The notes under the pieces: model-generated
Database searches by the model: none
The model's input: only the letters and a program-made list of their open reading frames with translations
What the model was told of the DNA's origin: nothing
In this document: piece after piece, positions 1 through 6,014 of the stretch
Position numbering within the stretch: position 1 is the stretch's first letter
How the letters are laid out: every line of letters starts with the position of its first letter
DNA from: an uncultured Devosia sp.
GTDB taxonomy: Bacteria > Pseudomonadota > Alphaproteobacteria > Rhizobiales > Devosiaceae
DNA: 40,698 bases
Direction of reading: 5' to 3'
NCBI GenBank assembly: GCA_946480655.1
Contig: CAMLKN010000002.1
Coordinates: 1-40,698, forward strand
Translations under genes and position numbers: made by a program

Positions 1-55
1 TCTCGCGCTACGATGGGGCTGTAGCTCAGTTGGGAGAGCGCGTCGTTCGCAATGA
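1..55 (+). repeat. Left attachment-site core (attL), 55-base direct repeat
   Basis: Bases 1-55 are identical to 40644-40698. The repeat holds 14 bases of upstream sequence and then 41 bases of the 5' half of a tRNA-Ala gene. The identity stops exactly where the sequence ceases to fit the tRNA anticodon stem (the left copy continues TCGG, while the stem needs CG), which is what a true recombination core would do. An integrase gene lies in the other arm. The alternative is a circular phage contig with a 55-base assembly overlap, in which case this is the single attP core. Confidence 0.8.
15..55 (+). pseudogene. Truncated tRNA-Ala (CGC), 5' half only
   Basis: The sequence starts GGGGCTG (acceptor 5' strand), TA, then GCTC/GAGC as the D stem, CGTCG as the anticodon-stem 5' strand and TTCGCAA as the loop with anticodon CGC (alanine). 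After TGA the match to a tRNA ends: the next bases do not complete the stem and no T arm or acceptor 3' strand follows. In the prophage reading this is the remnant left on the host promoter side, and the intact tRNA is rebuilt at the right end. Confidence 0.75.
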
Positions 56-83
56 TCGGCTCCCCTTTTATTTTCAAGCACTT

Positions 84-112
84 ATTATAACGTGTCGCGC
101 GATTTACTGTCG
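84..112 (-). promoter_or_regulatory. Possible outward-facing promoter near left end
   Basis: On the minus strand a perfect TATAAT (plus 84-89) lies 18 bases downstream of CCGACA, a 4-of-6 match to the -35 consensus. It would transcribe leftward across the attachment core, antisense to the tRNA remnant, and into flanking DNA. In the same stretch TCGCGCGAT occurs twice (95-103 and 127-135), 32 bases or about three helical turns apart, which could be left-arm protein-binding sites. There is no functional evidence beyond the motifs. Confidence 0.25.
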
Positions 113-136
113 GAATGACGGGTTTTTCGCGCGATC

Positions 137-412
137 TTATCTCCCTGGGGAGCGGCTGCTCGGTGGCCGTGGGGTCGGCCCCTGGAACAGCCCATCGATG
201 CGATGCTCGATGCGCTCGAGCGCCGTCTCGATCCGTTGCAGACCTTCGGACATGCCGGCCTTGGTGACATAGGTTTCGGCAGCATAAAGGCGATGGGCCT
301 CGAGCGATCGGCGCAGGGCCTCATGACGGGCATGGAGCCAGACCACCACGGCCACAACGGCCGCGCATATGGTCAGCAGGGCCAGAAGAACATCCCAGGT
401 AATAATGCCCAT
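137..412 (-). CDS. Small membrane protein, holin candidate
   Basis: 91 aa. One hydrophobic segment lies at about residues 5-27 and is followed by an Arg-rich stretch and a helical, charged, heptad-like region to about residue 76 with an Arg/Pro-rich tail. It is the last gene of the late operon and overlaps the Rz1-like gene by ATGA at 412. Position in the lysis cassette and a single N-terminal membrane segment suggest a holin or antiholin, but no sequence signature is diagnostic. Other small single-TM coiled-coil phage proteins of unknown function look the same. Confidence 0.55.
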   Translation of the reverse strand: MGIITWDVLLALLTICAAVVAVVVWLHARHEALRRSLEAHRLYAAETYVTKAGMSEGLQRIETALERIEHRIDGLFQGPTPRPPSSRSPGR

Positions 413-723
413 CAGTCAGTCGCTCCAGCCAGGCCGCGCTGCAGCTGGCCATAGAAGTCTACGATCGCGCCCTTTTCAACGCGGCAGGCGCTGAGTTCGC
501 TCCGATCGCGGGCCCAGAGGGTTTCGGTCTGCGCCTGGCTCAAGGGTCCGGGTGGCAGTGAGACCGGCCGCGGCGTTTCGCGCGTCACCTGTGGCGGCAG
601 GCCGGGCAGCAGGATCCGCGCGCTAGCGGATGGTGTTGAGGCGCTGCACGCTGCCAGCGCCAAGGCACTCGCGGCCAGCATCAGGATCTGCAGTTGCCGC
701 GTTGTCGATGCCGGCAAGGGCAT
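412..723 (-). CDS. Rz1-like outer-membrane spanin lipoprotein
   Basis: 103 aa. A short basic N-terminus and hydrophobic stretch end in the lipobox LAAC (Cys26), followed by a Pro/Ser-rich mature part, as in Rz1 spanins. The first about 100 bases lie inside the Rz-like gene in another frame, the classical embedded Rz/Rz1 arrangement. The mature protein would sit in the inner leaflet of the outer membrane and pair with Rz across the periplasm to fuse the membranes at lysis. The mature part is longer than that of lambda Rz1. The start at 723 was chosen because the longer upstream reading lacks a signal sequence. Confidence 0.8.
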   Translation of the reverse strand: MPLPASTTRQLQILMLAASALALAACSASTPSASARILLPGLPPQVTRETPRPVSLPPGPLSQAQTETLWARDRSELSACRVEKGAIVDFYGQLQRGLAGATD

Positions 724-961
724 TGTCTGTCTCCAGTCGGTCAAGGGATAAGCGATCGGCCGCCCGCATGAGCTGGCGCTCGGCCTCGGTGATGGCCTCG
801 CGGTTGGCCTCTTCGGCTTCGCGCCGCTGCCGTTCGCAGGCCCGCTGGGCGTCGTTGATGCCGTCCTGGTACCCGAGCGCCCGGACATAGGCGCCAAAGC
901 TGCCCAGAGCCCCCAGAACGGCCAGAATGGCCAGGCCAAGGATGATGGCCCGGCTAGACAT
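623..961 (-). CDS. Rz-like inner-membrane spanin
   Basis: 112 aa. An N-terminal membrane segment (about residues 5-22) is followed by a long charged helical region rich in Glu, Arg and Ala (about 40-85), the periplasmic coiled coil expected of Rz. The ATG at 961 overlaps the endolysin stop at 954, so the two genes are translationally close, and the Rz1 gene is embedded at its 3' end. The role is inferred from topology and gene order, since Rz proteins are poorly conserved in sequence. Confidence 0.8.
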   Translation of the reverse strand: MSSRAIILGLAILAVLGALGSFGAYVRALGYQDGINDAQRACERQRREAEEANREAITEAERQLMRAADRLSLDRLETDNALAGIDNAATADPDAGRECLGAGSVQRLNTIR

Positions 962-1592
962 CGGCCGGGCGCCGCAGCAGCTTGAAAGCGATGAAGCCGA
1001 TAAAGGCCACCACCAGCAAAACCAGCACCACCCCGAGCGCGATTTGTACCGGGCCATTGCCCTGGGCCAGCGGGGCGGCGCCTGTCACCACGGCGCCGGC
1101 GCCAGGGAGCAGCACCTCGGGGCGGTTGAGCCGGTCTGTGATCGTCTCCGGCCTGGGTTCCGTGGGAAAGCCCGGCGTCGGCTTTTCGGTCCTGGGCCAG
1201 GGCGTGCCCCAGCTGCGGGCCGGGCCGGTGTCGATATGGATGAAGTTGCTGCCCGGATAGGTGCCGATCCCGGTAAAGCCCACGGTCCGGGCCATCTGCA
1301 TGAAGTGGTGCGGATCCTGGTTGGTCATCACCACGTCGAAGGCCTTGCCCAGCCGGTGCTGGCTGTTCTTGGCGGCCCCGGGCAGGCTGGCATTGTGGGC
1401 TGCGGAGCGATAGGCCGAGGTGATCAGCAACGGCTTGCCCAGGATGTTGCGCAGCTTCTGCAGCTTGTCCATGCTGGGCTCATCGATCATGAGCTCGCCC
1501 TCGCGCTTGCTGGCCATCTCCTCGGGGGAGAAGTTCGGCCAGCGCCATTCGCTCATCGGGAATTCACCGTAATGCCTGTAAACCCTGCCCAT
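954..1592 (-). CDS. Endolysin, M15-family peptidase with C-terminal membrane anchor
   Basis: 212 aa. The peptidase M15_3 fold is shown by SQHRLGKAFD (His79, Asp86) and FIHID (His119, Asp121), the zinc ligands and catalytic residues of D-Ala-D-Ala type peptidases. It should cut peptide cross-links in host peptidoglycan. After a Pro-rich linker a strongly hydrophobic segment (about 180-205) followed by KLLRR predicts a C-terminal membrane anchor, which is unusual for an endolysin and suggests controlled release or activation. The start at 1592 is favoured by GGAGG six bases upstream; an internal ATG at 1556 has no such site. Confidence 0.88.
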   Translation of the reverse strand: MGRVYRHYGEFPMSEWRWPNFSPEEMASKREGELMIDEPSMDKLQKLRNILGKPLLITSAYRSAAHNASLPGAAKNSQHRLGKAFDVVMTNQDPHHFMQMARTVGFTGIGTYPGSNFIHIDTGPARSWGTPWPRTEKPTPGFPTEPRPETITDRLNRPEVLLPGAGAVVTGAAPLAQGNGPVQIALGVVLVLLVVAFIGFIAFKLLRRPADV

Positions 1593-1668
1593 GCCTGGCC
1601 TCCAACCGATCGATGGACCAAGGCTAAGGGCCGGGCCGCGCGGTCAACCGGAGCGCGGGCCTGCCGGC

Positions 1669-2694
1669 TTACGCAAACCTTGCGTCGACAGTGATGGCGC
1701 CGCCGGCGCTGGAATAAAGCAAGCACGCATTGCCAGCCACCAGAGGCGTGCCGGTGACGCTCGTGAGCACCCGGCAGGCGTCGAGCGAAGCGCTGTCGGC
1801 TAGATGCGACGAGACGGTCTGGCCGGTGCCGGCAGCGTTCAGGGGCGCAATGCCGGTCGGAACAGTCACCACCGGGGCGACACGCTTGGGGCGGTAGCGC
1901 AGAGGCCAGATCATGGCCGAAGTCGAATAGGCCTGCCCGACGCCGGCATAGCCGCCGGCGCTGATCGTGATCACTTCGAAATGCCGCTGGCACAGTTCAA
2001 GCTCGACGGCATAGGGCCGAAGCGGGCTGATATCGTCACCCTGTTCGGAAGCGTCGCCCACCACCAGCTGCGCGTCCGTGGTCTCGTAATAAGTACCCGA
2101 TCCCTGGGCCGAACTCACCTCGACCATCACGCGCAGGCCCTCGGCCGTGCCATCGTCCGGGACGTCGGCAACCACCTTGGCGGTGTACCAGTCTGCGGCG
2201 CCGGTCCCGGTGGGCAGGTCCGCATTGGCAACCGTCTGGGTCTGCAGGGTGGACCAGCTGCCGCCCGTCATGGTGTCAGGCGTGGCGTTCTTCTGGATCC
2301 GCACCAGGAGCGCAGAGGAAAACGAAGCATTGCGCCGGAGCTTGACCAGAAAGGTGACCTTCCTGCCCTGCAGCACGTCGACATCACGGCTTTCGAGCGC
2401 CTGGTGAATATTGCCGTAGCTTGCCGCCGCCCCCTGGGTCATGCGAAGCGCAGCCACGCATCCCAGGGGCAGGCCCGCAGTTACGCGGCTGGCCGTGAAC
2501 GTGCCACCCCCGGAAATGTACCATCCGTCGGATGCCCAGCCAGCGCCCGCCTTGGGCGACGCGATCTGCCAGATATCATGCTGGGGGTTCATCAGCTTGT
2601 TGCGGAACCCACCCAAAAGGCCGATCCCCAGCGCATCGCCCAGGGCGGCGAAAGCCGCTAGTGAAGCGGCCGGGTCTTCTACTTGCCAGCTCAT
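1669..2694 (-). CDS. Tail appendage / receptor-binding-like protein
   Basis: 341 aa, starting MSWQVEDP, with GGAG seven bases upstream of the ATG at 2694 and an ATGA overlap with the preceding small gene. The middle looks like a jelly-roll carbohydrate-binding module of phage tail fibres (RNKLMNP..., SDGWYIS..., beta-rich). PYAVELELCQRHFEV matches the ELxLCQRYY-type signature seen in many tail appendage C-terminal regions. It lies just after the tailspike and before lysis. The family assignment comes from these motifs only. Confidence 0.65.
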   Translation of the reverse strand: MSWQVEDPAASLAAFAALGDALGIGLLGGFRNKLMNPQHDIWQIASPKAGAGWASDGWYISGGGTFTASRVTAGLPLGCVAALRMTQGAAASYGNIHQALESRDVDVLQGRKVTFLVKLRRNASFSSALLVRIQKNATPDTMTGGSWSTLQTQTVANADLPTGTGAADWYTAKVVADVPDDGTAEGLRVMVEVSSAQGSGTYYETTDAQLVVGDASEQGDDISPLRPYAVELELCQRHFEVITISAGGYAGVGQAYSTSAMIWPLRYRPKRVAPVVTVPTGIAPLNAAGTGQTVSSHLADSASLDACRVLTSVTGTPLVAGNACLLYSSAGGAITVDARFA

Positions 2695-2855
2695 TGCGAA
2701 GCTCCATAGGTGAAGGGCAGACCGGCAAAGGTGAAAGCCTGGCCGCCATAGGTGAACGAAAACTGGACACCGTCGCCAGGGCTCCCATCGGCCCGGCCCA
2801 CTGGCCACGCCACGCCGAGGCGGATCGGCCGGCCAATCCTCGAGAACACGCTCAT
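2691..2855 (-). CDS. Very small conserved-position tail gene product
   Basis: 54 aa, starting MSVFSRIGRP and ending TYGASQ. It is coupled at both ends: its ATG overlaps the TGA of the 104-aa gene (2852) and its TGA overlaps the ATG of the 341-aa gene (2694). The reading frame fills the interval exactly, which supports a real gene despite its size. It is Gly/Phe-rich, with no signal peptide or membrane segment, and probably a small structural or chaperone-like tail protein. No family is recognised. Confidence 0.6.
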   Translation of the reverse strand: MSVFSRIGRPIRLGVAWPVGRADGSPGDGVQFSFTYGGQAFTFAGLPFTYGASQ

Positions 2856-3166
2856 TGCGGAATGCGCTTGACTTCGACGGTGATGGCTTCCGTGCCGGGG
2901 CTGGCCATGTCGGCGCGGATCCAGCCAGGGGGCAGCTTGAAGTTGCGCGCACCCGGCGCGGTGAAGCTGACGCTGTCCGCGTCATCGTCGAGCACGCGCG
3001 GCGTTCCATTGGGGGCGGAGGCCCATTCCAGCGTCACCGTGGCCGTGTCGAACGTGCCGGAAACGAAGATTGTCCCCTCGCCGCCTGCCCAGTATTCGAG
3101 CGTGCCCGTGTCCCCGGTCGCGGCACTAAGCAGGGTGATGAGGCGGTTGCCGTCGAGTGCGGTCAT
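2852..3166 (-). CDS. Small beta-rich tail-associated protein
   Basis: 104 aa. The composition (alternating hydrophobic and Thr/Ser/Gly residues, e.g. TLEYWAGGEGTIFVSGTF) suggests an all-beta fold. It lies between the tailspike and the tail appendage genes, with ATGA coupling to the next gene. It may be a carbohydrate-binding or trimming accessory of the tail. No family is recognised. Confidence 0.6.
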   Translation of the reverse strand: MTALDGNRLITLLSAATGDTGTLEYWAGGEGTIFVSGTFDTATVTLEWASAPNGTPRVLDDDADSVSFTAPGARNFKLPPGWIRADMASPGTEAITVEVKRIPQ

Positions 3167-3230
3167 GGTGCTTGCGTCCCGGTTCGTTCAGTGTTGCCAG
3201 AATGCGGCGATGCGGGTTGGGTCAACCACC

Positions 3231-5519
3231 CTAGTGCAACAGGGTGAGGCAGATCGTGACCTCGACATCGACGGTGGCTGAAAAGCTGGCGCCGGTGGTG
3301 AGGTTGAGGAAGAGGTTGTTGTTGACGCCGATCTTGGGCACCTTGGTCGCCGCGCTCGGCGAACCGCCCCCAGCGTCGCGATTGTTGGCGATTACGACGC
3401 CGATGCTGGGGGAGCCGCCGCCAACTGCCGCGCCGCCGGCGTCGAGCGTTACCGTGCAGGTGTCGCCCGAGGCGGCAGCCTGCTTGTTGACGCGGATCCA
3501 TTCGACCACATAGTCGCCGCCGACAGGCCGCCCGCCGAGTGCCCCCGAACGGGACCAGGCGTCCACGTTTGCCGAAGCCCCCGGGTTCACGAAACTGTGG
3601 GTGATGAGCACACGCTCACCGGCATAGAGCTTCTGCGTGAAAGAGCCCGAATTGTCGTTGACGATCTTCCCGGTGCCGAGCGACGACACGTCGACCTGGT
3701 CGAATTCGTTATGGTCGCAGTCCGGATAGGCATAGATGAAGTCGGGGTTGTCGCTCGACAGACCTTCGCCGCGGATCTGGCTGAACTTGTTGCCCGCGCA
3801 GCGAAGCTCGAAAACCTCGTAAGTGCTGGTGGCATCGGGCACCACAACCCAGGGCTCCTTGAGGGTGAGTGTCGTGGCCGTGTTCGACCTGATCTTTCGG
3901 GTCTGGCCCGCGCCAGTGCCGGTGTTGATGCGGACGGCGCCATTGACATAGGCATTGGTTGACCATGCCTTGCCGGTATCGATGAGGGTCAGTTGCCCGT
4001 TGGAACCGGTCGAGGTGCCGGACGAGACCGCCGCATTGCCCCCGAGCAGGACATAGGCATCGTTGATGCTCTCGCCCGTGACCTGTGACACCAGGTTCTG
4101 CAGGCCCACCTTGAAGTCGAAGATCACTGCCAGGGAGGCGGCCCGGGTAATCGGTCCGATGATATTGGCATTGGGCCCGCTGGATCCGCCGGCCCAGGCG
4201 CCGCCATGGAACTGGAACGCGATCTGGGTGCGGTCGGTGCCGCCGAACAGGCCGCGGCTTTCGAAATGGTTGAAATAGGGCGACGTGCCGGCATTGCCCT
4301 GGCCGTAATAGATCCGGCCGCCGACGCGCCGGTTCTGCGCATTGATCGAGAAATGCGAGTAGGAGAAGCTGGTGACATCCACCACGATCTGCGGGTCGGT
4401 TCCCGCGGCCGAGGACAGCACCTCGAATTCCTCGAGCGCGCAGTCGGCATAGGTGTTGAGGGAATTATAGGTGTCCGTATCGCCCGAGAAGGCGATGCCA
4501 CCGGCAGCGTTGACATAGCGGATGAATGTGGCGCTCACACCCAGGCCGACGATCTTCACCCGGCTGCGCCGAAGGTAGATCGTGCCGGTGATGCGCCCGG
4601 TGCGCCCGGGCAGCATGACCGTCATGGGCAGGGCCGAGCTGTCTATCGTCGCCTGGATCGCCGCCCTGTCGTCGGTGCTGTCGTCGAACCGGGCGCCCCA
4701 TTGCAGCACGCTGCGGGCATGGCCGGGCACCAGGTTCGCCCTCGCCTGCCCGCTGATCCCGGAAAGGTTGATATAGGCGCCACCATCATGGGTTCCAGTC
4801 GCGGCCGCCACGATCGTATAGGTGTTCTCGCCCCCATCGCCGGCTGCGTGATAGCCCAGCGTCTCCACGACCATGCCCACCTGCAGGCTGGTGCTCGCCA
4901 CCATGTCGCCCACGGTGTTGAACACGGTCGGGCGAATGCCCAGGGCCGTCCTGGCCGCCGCCGCATCGGCCGAGCCCAGCACGCCCTGCATGTAGGCACT
5001 GGCCGCGATTTCGCCGTCCGCCAGCACGTCGACGAATTCGATGCGCGTGCCATCGGCGGACCAGCGCCAGAATTTTCCCGGCACGGCCGGGTCGAGTTCG
5101 ACAGCCTCGGCGCCATAGGCCAGGCGCAGCGCGCGGTTGGTCTCGCGCGCCAGCTCCTGGGCAATGATGATGAAACGGTCCATGTCATCGTCGATGGCCC
5201 GGGACTTGAACTTCCCGTCCCGCACCACCGAAAGCACCCGGTCGATAGCGGCCGCGCCCACGCGCAGGTAGCGCTGCCCGGCAACGGCCGCCGTGACCAG
5301 CGCTACCGTGCCACCACCCGGCTCGCCGGCGCCGGTGAGCGAATAGTGCAGTCCCTCCTGCAGCTCCGCGCCGGTCAGGTCATCGGCATCGGCAAAGCGC
5401 ACCACCCTGATGTCGTCATTGTCCTGGAAGGGGAAAGGCACCGAAAAGCTGGTTTCGCCCCCCACGGCAGTGGACAGGCGGAAACGCGGATCGGCGTTGA
5501 TCGGCAAGACTTCGGACAT
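3231..5519 (-). CDS. Tailspike / tail fibre with T7-type N-terminal domain and beta-helix
   Basis: 762 aa. The N-terminus (about 1-140; DPRFRLSTAVGGETSFSVPF, then DRVLSVVRDGKFKSRAIDDDMDR) matches the T7 tail-fibre head-binding domain. A GDGGENTYTIV segment (about 225-235) and GARFDDSTDDRAAIQATID (about 275-293) mark the start of a pectate-lyase-like parallel beta-helix. The rest is Gly/Asn/Thr-rich and ends in a short C-terminal domain. It likely binds, and may cleave, a host surface polysaccharide. ATG at 5519 is preferred; an in-frame TTG at 5573 would add 18 residues. Confidence 0.9.
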   Translation of the reverse strand: MSEVLPINADPRFRLSTAVGGETSFSVPFPFQDNDDIRVVRFADADDLTGAELQEGLHYSLTGAGEPGGGTVALVTAAVAGQRYLRVGAAAIDRVLSVVRDGKFKSRAIDDDMDRFIIIAQELARETNRALRLAYGAEAVELDPAVPGKFWRWSADGTRIEFVDVLADGEIAASAYMQGVLGSADAAAARTALGIRPTVFNTVGDMVASTSLQVGMVVETLGYHAAGDGGENTYTIVAAATGTHDGGAYINLSGISGQARANLVPGHARSVLQWGARFDDSTDDRAAIQATIDSSALPMTVMLPGRTGRITGTIYLRRSRVKIVGLGVSATFIRYVNAAGGIAFSGDTDTYNSLNTYADCALEEFEVLSSAAGTDPQIVVDVTSFSYSHFSINAQNRRVGGRIYYGQGNAGTSPYFNHFESRGLFGGTDRTQIAFQFHGGAWAGGSSGPNANIIGPITRAASLAVIFDFKVGLQNLVSQVTGESINDAYVLLGGNAAVSSGTSTGSNGQLTLIDTGKAWSTNAYVNGAVRINTGTGAGQTRKIRSNTATTLTLKEPWVVVPDATSTYEVFELRCAGNKFSQIRGEGLSSDNPDFIYAYPDCDHNEFDQVDVSSLGTGKIVNDNSGSFTQKLYAGERVLITHSFVNPGASANVDAWSRSGALGGRPVGGDYVVEWIRVNKQAAASGDTCTVTLDAGGAAVGGGSPSIGVVIANNRDAGGGSPSAATKVPKIGVNNNLFLNLTTGASFSATVDVEVTICLTLLH

Positions 5520-5693
5520 GCGGCAGCCCCAGTTCTGGATGCTGCCAGCCTGGGGCTCGCCGGGTAGGGTCAACCGGTCTTTTCCTTGCCTGTTGCCCCC
5601 ACAAAGGTGCTGTAATCCACAGGCAGGTGACCTTTTCAGGCCAAAACCAACTGTTTCCTGTGATTTCTGGCGTTGACGCGCCCCCTGAATCGA

Positions 5694-5909
5694 CTAACTC
5701 TGATCGGGTCGACTGCCAAAAAGCAGATCGGCCGCCCCGACACAGGGGGCGACCTTCGAAAGGGGGTGATGGCTATGCCACCCACATAGTGGGATCTGTG
5801 AATACCCCGGGCCACGATCGGGACTGGCCTCCCGGCTTGGTTCGCAGCTCGCATAGGTTAGGCGGGCATCCGGCGGCGGCAGGATTTCGATCCTGTCGCC
5901 GTTTTCCAT
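5694..5909 (-). CDS. Doubtful small ORF in tailspike leader
   Basis: 71 aa, starting MENGDRIEILPPP. A GAGG lies about 11 bases upstream, which is far. The sequence has no recognised family and a composition (Ser/Pro/Cys/His mixtures) not clearly protein-like. It lies downstream of the putative promoter at 5970 and could be a leader peptide or nothing. Confidence 0.2.
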   Translation of the reverse strand: MENGDRIEILPPPDARLTYASCEPSREASPDRGPGYSQIPLCGWHSHHPLSKVAPCVGAADLLFGSRPDQS

Positions 5910-5969
5910 GGTGCTGCCAGTCCTCACTCGCCGCACCATGGGGGAAGTTTGCACTGCGTTGGCGCGTCC

Positions 5970-5990
5970 CGTCAATTAGCGCATGCGCTA
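5970..5990 (-). promoter_or_regulatory. Palindrome TAGCGCATGCGCTA next to a -35-like TTGACG
   Basis: TAGCGCATGCGCTA (5977-5990) is a perfect 14-base palindrome. Directly beside it the minus strand reads TTGACG (plus 5970-5975); the -10 at the expected distance is poor (GCAAAC). A palindrome upstream of a weak promoter is the usual place for an activator site. It would drive the tailspike and the genes beyond it. Confidence 0.35.
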
Positions 5991-6014
5991 TTTCGCGTAT
6001 TTTTGTCCACGCCC

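Larger units (their letters stand above)
5520..6014. other. Intergenic region upstream of the tailspike gene
   Basis: About 495 bases separate the 836-aa ejection protein gene from the tailspike gene. The region holds a promoter-like TTGACG on the minus strand (plus 5970-5975) beside a 14-base perfect palindrome (5977-5990). A weak hairpin CGCCC-TGA-GGGCG overlaps the upstream gene's stop. One low-confidence small reading frame (5694-5909) is present. One near match to a DnaA box (TAATCCACA, 5613-5621) is likely chance. The long untranslated gap inside an otherwise tightly packed operon suggests separate control of the tailspike. Confidence 0.5.

Noticed and set aside
5520..5573. TTG start 18 codons upstream for the tailspike
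   Set aside because: No better ribosome site, and MSEVLP with DPRF close behind is the usual start of this domain.
5613..5621. DnaA-box-like TAATCCACA
   Set aside because: Single copy with one mismatch in a region without other origin features.
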